The position numbers and the translations under genes were made by a program. A model generated the notes under the pieces. The model was not told the origin of the DNA. It did not search any database and saw nothing but the letters and a program-made list of their open reading frames with translations. Below are positions 21,809-32,660 of a stretch of 64,000 nucleotides of DNA, in pieces. Source of the stretch: Triglochin maritima. Lineage: Eukaryota > Streptophyta > Magnoliopsida > Alismatales > Juncaginaceae. Position 1 is the stretch's first letter. Every line of letters begins with the position of its first letter. Location of the stretch: contig OY821775.1 in NCBI GenBank assembly GCA_963682175.1, positions 31,990,053 through 32,054,052 on the forward strand. The letters run 5' to 3'.

Positions 21809-23366
21809 TGATTGATTTCGTTTTATATTTAACCGCAAGTGCACGGCTGCGTTGAAGCGGTGGCAAATACGGGTCGTCCACTGGGAGGTGTGTCGACACT
21901 TGGTTTGTGCGAAGGCGAGAGGTAAAGAAAGGGAAGAAAGGTTGGTTACACTAAACTACACTAAGATGCAAAAAGGAAATGAAGATAAGCAATAAAACTA
22001 AGCCCCATAGGGGGTAGAGAAATAATGTGAACATAAAGAAGTGTGTGTGTGTTCATTAAGCTCCTCACAACATGTAGTACATGAAATCATAAAACTACAT
22101 CCAACTTTGCCTCCACATGAATTAAGATAAGACTACATCATTAAAACATACAAGACAATAATTGGAATGAAGCTACATGAACTCAACTATAAAGACTATA
22201 CCCTACTATGCCTCCACATGAATTAAGATTTCACTACATCATTAAAACATACAAGACATTAGCTAAGGTAAAGGCAACAAGAGCACATACACTACAAATT
22301 GTGTTTCCAATATTAACTTCATCCATATCCTAACCTTATCATTCCCCATAAAATAGGTCCACTAATCAAAGCGTAAGCTAAGCTTCATTCAAGAGCATTA
22401 TCATATCAAAGATAAGAGTAAAAACCCATTAGATGGTTATGGAAATCATATAAAGCTCAAGGGATAAAGATAACACACACTTAATACACTACATGATTAT
22501 ATCACATATTTCTCCACCCCCCAAATGGGGATGGAACTACTCACTACTCATTACACTAACTATATTAGCAAAAGAAAGCATAATACTGAAATGAAAGTTA
22601 ACTAAGAAGGCAAGAAGCATTAAAGAAACATAAAAGGAAAGGAAAGACTAAAGAAACATGCACAAATTAAAAGACAAGATTTAAAGAAACTAGAAGAATT
22701 ATTTTATTAACAAATGACTCACATTGAAGGTAACATTCTTCTCCACCTTGAGTTTTTGCTTCAAGGCTCACTCCTTAGTAGAGAGAATGCCACCAAGCAA
22801 TGGGTAATTACAATGGAAGGTGAAGAGTTCTATTTATAAGCATGGAAAAAGCTAATCGGGGACAATCCCCCGATGTGGGACTAAACCAATACCAAAAATA
22901 GCCTAAACGAACACTAATACAAGTCCAGGAGAAGTTGGGGCGGATCTTGCATGATCCAAACCGCCAATTGGCGGTTCCAGACCGCCAATTGGCGGGCTAT
23001 AAAGCCCAGATCCGTCTGGGTCTTCTGGTGGGCTTGCCTTGGTGTGTTTCTTGGTCTTGGATGCATCTAACTTGTTTAGTGGAGCTCCGACCTGAATCGA
23101 ATTGACAAAATACTCCTCATGATGGTGTGGAGTTTCCTGTTTTGCTCTTAGGTCCTTCTGTCTTACAATCAGGTCCTTCTCCCTTGCATCTTGGTCCCCA
23201 GGTCTCACAATTAGGTCCTTTTTTCCTGCTTTTGGGTCCTTTCATGGCTCTTCTCTTCAAACCTCTTTATTTCTGAAAACTAAACATAAAACTCATCACG
23301 TAGCATTGCTTAGGTGTAAGATAATGGATATAAGGTACAAATCTAAGCATGAAATGATGTCAATCA
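21809..23366 (-). repeat. 5' LTR of the non-autonomous Athila derivative
   Basis: A 1,558-bp copy of the LTR at 16023-17559. It has TATA (TTATAAATA, minus) at about 22831-22839 and two CCGCCAATTGGCGG copies at about 22960-22997. A CCCAGA...TCTGGG hairpin lies beside them (about 23006-23021). It is the promoter-bearing LTR because the primer site adjoins it. Confidence 0.9.
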
Positions 23367-25734
23367 GCCCCCATTCCAAATAGAGTTTTATAGAAGAATG
23401 TATGCAGTCTAACTAAGACAAAAGCATCAGTAACAAAACAGAAAAGCATCAAATGCAACAAAAGGCCATGAGTCCATAAGTCGTGCTAGTCGGGCACACC
23501 CGAACCCATTCTTCGAAAGGAACCAGAACACCAGCCACGCTGGTCAGAGGAAGTCACTCGACTGTGACCCACCACTCGGCACAAAGCGGTACGCAGAATA
23601 GATGCCCCAATTCGCGGAAATAAACCTACATGGTGTCATCGAGAACTTGGGAACACCTAACTTGAGACAGAATGACAGCGCACATGCCCAGGACTTATCT
23701 TATGCATGGCCTCCACATAGAGGTCTTATTCGAATGACCTCTGAAGCTAGAGGACCCACTCGTGGTTCGTCGTCCCAGAAAACAGAACGTACCGAGAATT
23801 ATTTATCAATTTAAATGCAATGCAAGCTACCTACTCATCTATACATATAGCGTAGCTATAGAAACTAGAATGAGCTCAAGGAATGATATAAGAATACCCT
23901 CCTTGCAGCTCCAAAAAATAATCAGAAACCAATATCCCAAATCAAAGGTCAAATTGCGTCCAAAACAACAAGCAATCTTATCTGGATCGGTAAAACCGTT
24001 TAACCACTAAACGGGTCATCTACGGGTCATGATAAAGACATTATGAGGTCTGATTTCGTAAGGGTCAAACCCAACCATAATCTAACATATCAAATCAGAA
24101 ACCCATGGACATGAAAGGAGCAATAAACTGATGTATTACAGCAACAAACATCATATTTAAACTTCGCAACAATAGATAACATGCATCATCCAATTCAGAG
24201 CATATATGTGAATATAATTACCATCTCAGAACATGATCAGAGGTGATATAAGTATGAAATAACACGCATATCAGTAGACGAACATGATGAACATGCGCAT
24301 GGAAATCAACAGTCAATATATATATTTAAACCAGACCACATGCATGCATTCGAGTTAACATATTGCATTAAGATGTAACATGGATATGATATGATATGAA
24401 GGAGCTAGATTACTTTCAGGTATGCATGCGTGACTCCAGCATCAGGAAATGCACATATAATCAAGGCAAATAGATATATAATATCACTATTGAAACACAA
24501 CAACTCGTACATTGACATACAACAATCAACACATGGAACATGATAACTAACAACAAACGAGCTAATCAAAGCCACCCGACTCACAACCAGACACGTGAGC
24601 CTCTGACCCATCTAACCCAAGTGCTTAGAGTATGCTTCTCAGGAGATCTGAAGTGGGAGGACGTCAGTAGGGATCCATCCAGGCTGCTCAGTCCATCCAC
24701 CGAGCAGGATGATGCAAGAGGTGCACTAACCACATGGTTAGCCTACTTTAACGAACCCAGGTTAGACCAAGCAACCCCAGCCAGAACCCTCACGTCCCTA
24801 GCTTCTCTAGGGTCCGTCCCCACACCCTCCTGACCCCAGCCACCGTTTAAGAAGGCTGCACCAGCAAGCCAACCCCAACATAGAGTCAAGAGGGTTGAAG
24901 ACAAATCCTAGTCGGATCTTGTGTGCGCCAGCCACACCCAACCAGATCCGTGTCCACTCCAAAACTCAGCCCAGAAGAAACCTCATCACTCCTGGTCAGA
25001 CCTGACCAGAGCTCACCGGGGCCTTGGTTCCTCTGTCTGCCCCACAGTCAGCCCCATCTAACGCATGCTCCATGCGCACGCTAGATGGGAACTCGGTTGA
25101 TGGTGCAACCGATTGCACCAACCACAAACATGTTGTTGGCCGGACCTCCAGCCAATAACCTCTCCCATAAAACTCTTCAAGGGTCAGGAGCATATCTGAA
25201 TTCACCAAAGGTTTGCCTGAGATCACCGGAGATCATCCCACCAAGATCTTCTTCTAGCTGCTCCCAAAAGATGCACTCTAGCTTGCTCCACTTGACTCGT
25301 CGGAGCTCCAGCCACTAACACACCAGAGAGGGAGATGGAGAAGGTCTGAATTTCGTGGGTGAGGGAGAGAGAAGGTAGGGACGGCTAGGGCTGAGGGGCT
25401 TTTGTTTGCAACCAACCCTCCAACTTCCATAGCCTTCATGGCTATTCAAGCCTCCTCAATGCATGCCAAAATGGCACAATTCCAAAGGATCCAAAAGCCA
25501 CAAAATAATGTGCATCGAAACCCCAAATGCACCCCTTCCAATTCCACGCCACCTCAACATGGGCTCAGCCCAAACTCGCACCATTCACCCACTCGGACCC
25601 GGATTGAGTCGATCAAGCCAGAAATTGCGCACTTGCCCGATGAGTCACACTTGATCGACCGACAAGGAACCTGATTAAAATTTAAGCATACATACATTCC
25701 ACAAACACAATTAGATAAGATAAGAACTAAATTA

Positions 25735-27312
25735 TGTAGGATCGTGTGGGTCTATGGGTCCACAAACTAATCACGATTAAGCCCTAATTAACTACTTGGT
25801 TGATTGATCAAAGAATTACAGCGGAAATTAAAAACAAATCAAACACAAGTAGGAAAGCAATGCAAACCACACAAGAAAACACCGGATTTATAGAGGTTCG
25901 GCCGCACCTACGTCCTCTCTTGCAAGCCCCTCTCGAGCTCCTCTTGCGTTTTCACTATGCCTCCCCGTTCCGGGCCGGGAGCAACGCCTTTTACAAGTCT
26001 TCAAGCTCGCGAACAACCCTCGCCGAGCTTGGCACCACCTCTCACAAACCGAGAGATTCACTTCGGGCTTTCACCGAAATCCTTGCTTCTTTGTCTTGGG
26101 CTTACACCAAGACCCTTGCTCACTTTGTCTTGGGCTTTCACCAAGACCCTTGCTCTCTTGACAACAATTGGAGTGGAACTCACCCTTCTAGTATTGAGCA
26201 CAACAGATGCTAATATGAATGTATGATGAAGGATGTGGAAATTAGGCTTTGGAATCACTAATTGGGAGCTTTGAGGTTGTGGAAAATCTCACTATAAGTT
26301 TGACACTTTGGAGTTGTGAAATCTTGTGGAAAACTAAGTGTGAACCTCTATTTATAAGCTCCTAAAGATTTCTAGCCGTTTGGACAAGATTTGATTGGGT
26401 TTTGTGCAAGATACACAAAACAGAAAATCGGGTTCAGAAATCTGTCCAGAAACGGTCGACCGAAAGGTGTATCGGTCGACCGAACCCTTGAGTCTGTTGA
26501 TGGATCGGTTGACCGAACATAGGTACTGGTCGACCGAATCACTTAAGTTCTATAGGTCAACGGTCGACCGAGCAGCTACCGGTCGACCGAACTACTGGGT
26601 TCGGTAGAGAGAAATCTTGATCGGTTGGACAAACTTGTGTCGACCGATAGCAGGTAGATTTTACCTATTTGAACGGTCGACCAAACTAGGCAAATGGTTC
26701 GACCGGTTCTAATGTATATGGGGGTGTATATTGAGAAAAATGTGTATACGACCGTTGTATAATACGACAAATAAAACGGTCGTATTTTTACCAAAAATAG
26801 CAAACGAAACGGTCGACCGAAGGTTTACCGGTCGACCGAACAGGTCTGGGTAATCGGTTAAATAGATGTGTGATCGGTTGAACGGATTGGTCTGGTATAA
26901 CAAAAATTGTGTATAACCGGTCGACCGAAAGGTGAACGGTCGACCGAACTCAGGCAGACTGGCGACCAATGTTTTAGGTGTTTAGGTGATCTAATGGAGT
27001 CCAAATTATATGATATTTTGTGTGTGACTCCTAAAAGGAACCTAGTGTGTGAATGCATGCATATTAGCTTAAGTTATGCTCAATTCACATAAGTTCCTAA
27101 TTCTCAAAGAAAGGTAAAATTACATGTCTTCAATCCTAGCTTGATTACATGTCTTGACTTGATTTTTCTTCTTTGTTGAGTCTTGATCACCTGTACATGT
27201 TAGCACAATACAACATGTATACTATTATACTACATGTGCTAATTTACATGTCCTTATTAAGATTAGGTTTAATTACAACATCAAAATACGGATTAAGGCC
27301 AAAAAGCCAACA
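25735..27312 (-). repeat. 3' LTR of gag-only element 25735-31199
   Basis: TGTAGGATCG...GCCAACA. TATA (minus) at about 26347-26360. Twelve or so GGTCGACC palindromes at 26450-26950 upstream of TATA. Three hairpins at 26062-26078, 26093-26113 and 26127-26147 lie downstream of TATA, hence in transcribed LTR sequence. Confidence 0.9.
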
Positions 27313-27665
27313 ATCGCCCCCTTTTTGATGATGGCAACCTATATCTAAAACCAACCTAATACTTGAAAAATGTATAAGTTAACTATGCATATAAATGCTC
27401 CCCCTATGGATGTGCATAGTTTTTCTTGACAATTTCATGTATATTTCAAGTATCCCTAATCTATTATTTCTCCCCCTTTGACATCCATCAAAAAATTCAA
27501 TAATCAATGTAATATATGAATTTAAATTTCTCCCCCATTGACAATTATATATAACTATTTGAGTTCAATTTAGGATGTCATTTGTAATGAAGATGCTCTC
27601 CCTAAATTTTGCACTTCATTACTCTAATAAAAGATATAACTATTAAGCTCCCCCTATCAATAAGG
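27313..27665 (-). promoter_or_regulatory. Multiple polypurine tracts before the 3' LTR
   Basis: On the minus strand, GGGGGAG or close variants recur at about 27315, 27400, 27472, 27531, 27596 and 27652. The last one touches the LTR and is the functional PPT candidate. Multi-PPT regions are a known Sirevirus trait. Confidence 0.75.
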
Positions 27666-27965
27666 CTAGATGGAAACTATGAGTATGATTAAAGTTAAGT
27701 TAAATTAAGTTTCTATTTAAGCCTTATTCTAACATCCATTTAAAATTTGACATTTAAATCAATGGATGTGGTATATGATTTGCAATGAATTTGGAATATG
27801 ATATGTCAATTAAGCATATGAACTAGATTAGAGCTAAATTTTCAGAAATTTCAAGGATAGAAATTTATACCAAACTTGAATCTTGATTAGCTCCAATCTC
27901 ATTTGGTGATGCAACCGAATTCGAATTCGACGCTTTGGCTCACCCGGTCACCACCAATTTCCTCC

Positions 27966-29555
27966 TCAAGCTTCTACAAGTGTAGACTTAGGTACCCAAA
28001 CAACTTTGGGTCCTTGAACATCAGCTTTTGGGATCCAAACCATTTTGGTTTTGGGTGCCCACACACTTGAGGAACTAGATTTAACAAATAAATGCTTGCC
28101 ATTTAAAGTAGTATGAGATACATGGTTTTTCAAATGCTCATTGTATCCTAAACCATGTTTAGCTAATGATTTTCTTTGACTACTCAAAAGCATATCAAGC
28201 ATTTTTGTTCCTTTAGTGAACATTTCAAGATCTTTTCTTAATTGCATATTTGAGGCTTTAAGATCTACATGTTCATCAATAATGGGTGTTTTACTTAGAC
28301 TAGCAAGTGATGATTCATTTGATTCAAGTCTAGCAATCACCTCATTCTTTTCATTCATGATTAATTCAATTTGGCATTTGAGATCATTTATAGTTTTTCT
28401 AGCATTTTTGTTCTTTTCACAAATGATCTCATATTGTTTAACTAAATCATGAAATGCATTTTGTAGCTCATCATGTGTATATGATTCATTAGATACACTT
28501 GAGTTTGAGCTATCACTAAGATATCTAGATGAGCAAGAATTAGAAATAGAAGAGTTAGAGGCAACCTCACTCAATTCATCTTCAATTGCCATGTGACATG
28601 AGTAAGCAAATTCTCCTTTACTATGCAAGGTGGAAGATGATGTTGATTGTGATGAGGAATCATCCCATGTAGCTTTGTGAGCTTCTTCCCTCCTTTCTCT
28701 TCTCTTGCTCCTTCCCTTCTCTTTTCTTTTCTCCCTCTTTTTCTCCCCTTCTTTTCTCTCAATCCTAATACCTCTTCTTTCAATTTTGTCTTCTTTATTC
28801 TTGAGGTATTTGAAAAAATCTTGGGCAAGGACCACGATTTCTTCTTCTTCATCTTCTCTCTTTTGCTCCTCAAAATCTGCATGTAAGGCCATCGAAGGAG
28901 TTTTCTTGGAAGCTTCTTTTTCTTTACGATGACTCAATTGAAGCTCATAGGCCATGAGATTTCCAATGAGTTCCTCCATCTTCAATTTGGAAAGATCGTG
29001 CGATTCTTCAATTGCGACGACCTTGTCTTCCCAATCGTTGCTCAATGATCGGAGGAATTTCCGAGTCATCTCTCCTTCATTTATCCTTCTTCGAAGAATC
29101 AAAAGAGAGTTAGTAATATCGGTGAAGCGAGTGTTCATGTCGCTTATGTTCTCACCGATTTGCATAGAAAATATTTCATATTTATGCATGAGAAGACTTA
29201 TCCTAGTTTCTTTGGTTTTGCTATCACCCTCATGATGCATTTGTAACCTATGCCATATTTCAGTTGCACTTTCACATCCCCTAATTCTATTGTATTCTCC
29301 CTCATTAAGGCCACAATAAAGAATATTCATAATTTTTGAGTTCATCTCAATTTCTTTCATTTGAGGCCTAGATAAAGAATCTAACTCATTTTCATTTGGG
29401 GGGATGTATGGAGTTTGAATAAACTTCCAATACTTAAGGTCATTTGATATTAAAAAGATTTTCATTCTATTTTTCCAATAATCATAATTTGACCCATTAA
29501 GCAAAGGAGGCCTTGTGGTGCATAAACCTTCTAAGTGATTAGATGTAGTAGCCAT
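27966..29555 (-). CDS. gag: Gag-like protein, 529 residues, zinc knuckle absent
   Basis: An intact ORF starting MATTSNHLEGL just downstream of the primer site. Residues about 15-45 (PPLLNGSNYDYWKNRMKIFL) and the following helical region to about 230 are the copia/Sirevirus Gag (UBN2-type) fold. Where a CCHC zinc knuckle is expected (about 250-300) there is instead a K/E/R-rich tract. A TWDDSSS-type acidic-serine block, a coiled coil (about 365-440, MNEKNEVIARLESNESS) and a conserved tail ending WVPKSTLVEA follow. In gag-pol Sireviruses the protease follows this WVPKS region, but here translation stops. It probably forms virus-like particles or joins those of an autonomous relative. That role is inferred, not shown. 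Confidence 0.88.
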   Translation of the reverse strand: MATTSNHLEGLCTTRPPLLNGSNYDYWKNRMKIFLISNDLKYWKFIQTPYIPPNENELDSLSRPQMKEIEMNSKIMNILYCGLNEGEYNRIRGCESATEIWHRLQMHHEGDSKTKETRISLLMHKYEIFSMQIGENISDMNTRFTDITNSLLILRRRINEGEMTRKFLRSLSNDWEDKVVAIEESHDLSKLKMEELIGNLMAYELQLSHRKEKEASKKTPSMALHADFEEQKREDEEEEIVVLAQDFFKYLKNKEDKIERRGIRIERKEGEKKREKRKEKGRSKRRERREEAHKATWDDSSSQSTSSSTLHSKGEFAYSCHMAIEDELSEVASNSSISNSCSSRYLSDSSNSSVSNESYTHDELQNAFHDLVKQYEIICEKNKNARKTINDLKCQIELIMNEKNEVIARLESNESSLASLSKTPIIDEHVDLKASNMQLRKDLEMFTKGTKMLDMLLSSQRKSLAKHGLGYNEHLKNHVSHTTLNGKHLFVKSSSSSVWAPKTKMVWIPKADVQGPKVVWVPKSTLVEA

Positions 29556-29595
29556 GCTAAAATTACGGTAAAGTAATGAAATTTAGCTTAACAAG

Positions 29596-29607
29596 GCCCT
29601 GATACCA
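29596..29607 (-). promoter_or_regulatory. Primer-binding site (initiator-Met tRNA)
   Basis: Minus strand TGGTATCAGGGC, one mismatch from TGGTATCAGAGC, two bases from the LTR edge at 29610. Confidence 0.88.
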
Positions 29608-29609
29608 AA

Positions 29610-31199
29610 TGTAGGATCATGTGGGTCTATGGGTCCACAAACTAATCACGATTAAGCCCTAATTAACTACTTGGTTGATTGATCAAAGAATTGCAGCGGA
29701 AATTAAAAACAAATCAAACACAAGTAGGAAAGCAATGCAAACCACACAAGAAGACTCCGGATTTACAGAGGTTCGGCCGCGCCTACGTCCTCTCTTGCAA
29801 GCCCCTCTCGAATCCCCGTTCGAGCTCCTCTTGCGTCTTCACTATGCCTCCCCGTTCCGCGTCGGGAGCAACGCCTTTAACAAGTCTTCAAGCTCGCGAA
29901 CAACCCTCGCCGAGCTTGGCACCACCTCTCACAAACCGAGAGATTCACTTCGGGCTTTCACCGAAATCCTTGCTTCTTTGTCTTGGGCTTACACCAAGAC
30001 CCTTGCTCACTTTGTCTTGGGCTTTCACCAAGACCCTTGCTCTCTTGACAACAATTGGAGTGGAACTCACCCTTCTAGTATTGAGCACAACAGATGCTAA
30101 TATGAATGTATGATGAAGGATGTGGAAATTAGGCTTTGGAATCATTAATTGGGAGCTTTGAGGTTGTGGAAAATCTCACTATAAGTTTGACACTTTGGAG
30201 TTCTGAAATCTTGTGGAAAACTAAGTGTGAACCTCTATTTATAATCTCCTAAAGATTTCTAGCCGTTTCGACAAGATTTGATTGGGTTTTGTGCAAGATA
30301 CACAAAACAGAAAATCGGGTTCAGAAATCTGTCCAGAAACGGTCGACCGAAAGGTGTATCGGTCGACCGAACCCTTGAGTCTGTTGATGGATCGGTTGAC
30401 CGAACATAGGTACTGGTCGACTGAATCACTTAAGTTCTATAGGTCAACGGTCGACCGAGCAGGTACCGGTCGACCGAACTACTGGGTTCGGTAGAGAGAA
30501 ATCTTGATCGGTTGGACAAACTTGTGTCGACCGATAGCAGGTAGATTTTACCTATTTGAACGGTCGACCGAACAAGGCAAATGGTTCGACCGGTTCTAAT
30601 GTATATGGGGGTGTATATTGAGAAAAATGTGTATACGACCGTTGTATAATACGACAAATAAAACGGTCGTATTTTTACCAAAAATAGCAAACGAAACGGT
30701 CGACCGAAGGTTTACCTGTCGACCGAACAGGTCTGGGTAATCGGTTAAATAGATGTGTGATCGGTTGAACGGATTGGTCTGGTATAACAAAAATTGTGTA
30801 TAACCGGTCGACCGAAAGGTGAACGGTCGACCGAACTCAGGCAGACTGGCGACCAATGTTTTAGGTGTTTGTGTGATCTAATGGAGTCCAAATTATATGA
30901 TATTTTGGGTGTGACTCCTAAAAGGAACCTAGTGTGTGAATGCATGCATATTAGCTTAAGTTATGCTCAATTCACATAAGTTACTAATTCTCAAAGAAAG
31001 GTAAAATTACATGTCTTCAATCCTAGCTTGATTACATGTCTTGACTTGATTTTTCTTCTTTCTTGAGTCTTGATCACCTGTACATGTTAGCACAATACAA
31101 CATGTATACTATTATACTACATGTGCTAATCTACATGTCCTTATTAAGATTAGGTTTAATTACATCATCAAAATACGGATTAAGGCCAAAAAGCCAACA
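29610..31199 (-). repeat. 5' LTR of gag-only element 25735-31199
   Basis: A 1,590-bp copy of the LTR at 25735. TATA (minus, TTATAAATAG) at about 30236-30246. The palindrome array is at about 30336-30840. This is the promoter-bearing copy. Confidence 0.9.
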
Positions 31200-31855
31200 A
31201 ATTATGCATAAACGAGGAGAGTGGACTTATTAATATTATAGCAGGAGAGCGGGTCTTACAGTTTTTCTCCAAGGCTTTACTCCAAGTAGAGAGAATGACC
31301 ACCAAGAGAGGAGATGTATTACAAAGGAGGAGGAGGAGTTCTATATATAGCCATGAAAAAAGGTAACCCGGGACAATCCCCCGGTATGGGACTAAACACA
31401 TACTACTAATGGACATAAAATAACATAATAGAACACCCAACTAAACCATCAATTGTTTGGAGCAATTTGGACAGCCAATTGGCGATCTAGATTGGGTTGA
31501 AGGGGTCTGGTTTTGGGTGGCTTGATTCTGGCTTGATTTCTGGATGTTTGATGAACCCGATTTGGTTGTTGATATTTAGGCCCGGATCTACTTGCCAAAA
31601 TACTCCTCATGTTGGTGTGGAGCTTCTTGATTTTCTCATTGGTCCTTTTGGTTTACATCTGGGTCCTTCTTTCTTGCATCCCAATCCATAGGTCTTGCAA
31701 TTCAGTCATTTTCCTTGCTTTTAAGTCCTTTTTGAGTCTCTTCTTCTCAAACCTATTATTCCTCAAACTTAAACATAAAACTCGTTACGTAGCATTTCTA
31801 AGGCTAAAAATAAAGGATATAAAACACAAATATATGCATGATATGATATCAATCA

Positions 31856-32660
31856 AGGTTCGACACCCCAATCGGGTTCTAATCGTCTCTTGCAAGCCTC
31901 GATTAATCACCATGAGCCCCGCTCACGACTTCAATAATTTGATCTCCATTCCATTTTTCCTTTCACAACCTAAGAGAGTGGCCTCCTCCGACACAATACA
32001 ACTCTTAAATACAAGGATGGTGGTGTTACAAAACACTCTAATACTTGAGCACACTTGAGTAAGATAGGAATGAAGAACGTAAGTGGGAAGTTTAGGTTTC
32101 TGTGTGTGGGGTTTGAACGTTGGAGTGGGGGAGGTTTCTCTTTGATCAATAGGGAAATAAAAAGTGTGCAAGATGTCTTAAACTAAGGTTTGAACACCTA
32201 TTAATAGGTTGTAAGATCCACATAGCTGTTGGGGCTAAAGACGAAAGAGATAAAGAGTCAACGAACAAAAAAGAAAAAGTGATCTGCCAGACGGGTGCCA
32301 ATCGGACGATCGTTTGATCAATATGGTTAGACCATTCCTTTAAGGTGTAAATTAATGGTCGGACAAATATCTATAATCGTCGGACCAACACAATATAAAA
32401 TGAACGTAAGAATACTAGACGTTAAGGAAACAATCGCCAAGTAGGACAAAAATGGTTGAATGAAACAAGAAAAGTTACTGTCGAGTTTTGGGTCTGATTC
32501 TGTCCATCACAAAGTGTCGTCCGGTCGACCTAAGGTATGGCGTCCAAATTGTGTAAAGATGCAATCTTCAAAATTGTAATTGGAGAATAACGAGAAGAAA
32601 ATGACTTGAAATGGAAATTTGAAAACCAATGAACGGACAGAAAAAAATGTCCGAATGATC
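31856..32660 (-). repeat. Degenerate Sirevirus-like LTR fragment
   Basis: It follows the order of the gag-only LTRs: AGGTTCGACACCCC block, the ACACTCTAATACTTGAGCAC block, a CTATTAATA degraded TATA, then weakened GTCGACC words near 32520. It begins abruptly at the edge of the Athila LTR and has lost its other end. No duplication found. Confidence 0.55.

Larger units (their letters stand above)
16023..23366 (-). mobile_element. Complete non-autonomous Athila derivative
   Basis: A full-length 7.3-kb element with two LTRs (16023-17559 and 21809-23366) and duplication GCCCC (16018-16022, 23367-23371). It has an Asp-tRNA-type primer site next to the right LTR, so it reads on the minus strand. A G-rich polypurine tract adjoins the left LTR, and there is a leader and one 509-codon ORF. 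RT, RNase H and integrase are absent. The two LTRs are nearly identical apart from scattered substitutions and one unit of a short tandem repeat, so the insertion is recent relative to most others here. Confidence 0.9.
25735..31199 (-). mobile_element. Complete gag-only Sirevirus-like element (TR-GAG type)
   Basis: A 5,465-bp element with LTRs 25735-27312 and 29610-31199 and duplication AATTA (25730-25734 and 31200-31204). An initiator-Met primer site with one mismatch (TGGTATCAGGGC, minus, 29596-29607) adjoins the right LTR. It has one intact Gag ORF and several polypurine tracts before the left LTR. There is no protease, integrase, RT or RNase H. The LTRs differ at few positions, plus a 12-bp indel near 25935/29811. 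It is the best preserved of three such elements here. Confidence 0.92.
15629..31260. repeat. Long solo LTR (about 2.8 kb of its own) hosting two later insertions
   Basis: It starts TGTAACGCCCCC, ends GCGGGTCTTACA and is flanked by GTTTT (15624-15628 and 31261-31265). Its own sequence is 15629-16022, 23372-25734 and 31205-31260. No gag, pol or primer site was found in those parts, and small ORFs in the GC-rich stretch 24540-25340 resemble nothing known. The near-inverted TGTAACGCCC/GGGTCTTACA ends suggest a Del/Tekay chromovirus LTR. It inserted into the Athila LTR before elements 16023-23366 and 25735-31199 inserted into it. Confidence 0.82.
13408..31855 (-). repeat. Athila LTR split by three layers of later insertions
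   Basis: The LTR starts TGATTGTG at 13408 and ends ATATCAATCA at 31855. Its own sequence is 13408-13463, 14902-15628 and 31266-31855, about 1.4 kb in total, and aligns piece by piece with the 1.5-kb LTRs at 16023 and 21809. The missing parts are a solo LTR (13464-14896) and a long solo LTR (15629-31260) that itself hosts two full elements. Continuity across each insertion is shown by the target duplications. With the primer site on its low side it is a 5' LTR of a minus-strand element. Confidence 0.85.

Noticed and set aside
24540..25340. Small ORFs in a GC-rich stretch
   Set aside because: They lie within the long solo LTR 15629-31260, resemble no family and occur in several frames and both strands.
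28677..28932. Plus-strand hydrophobic ORFs rich in F, L and S
   Set aside because: They are the antisense of the K/E/R-rich tract of the Gag ORF (27966-29555); the same shadow appears at 41482-41881 and 46432-46986.
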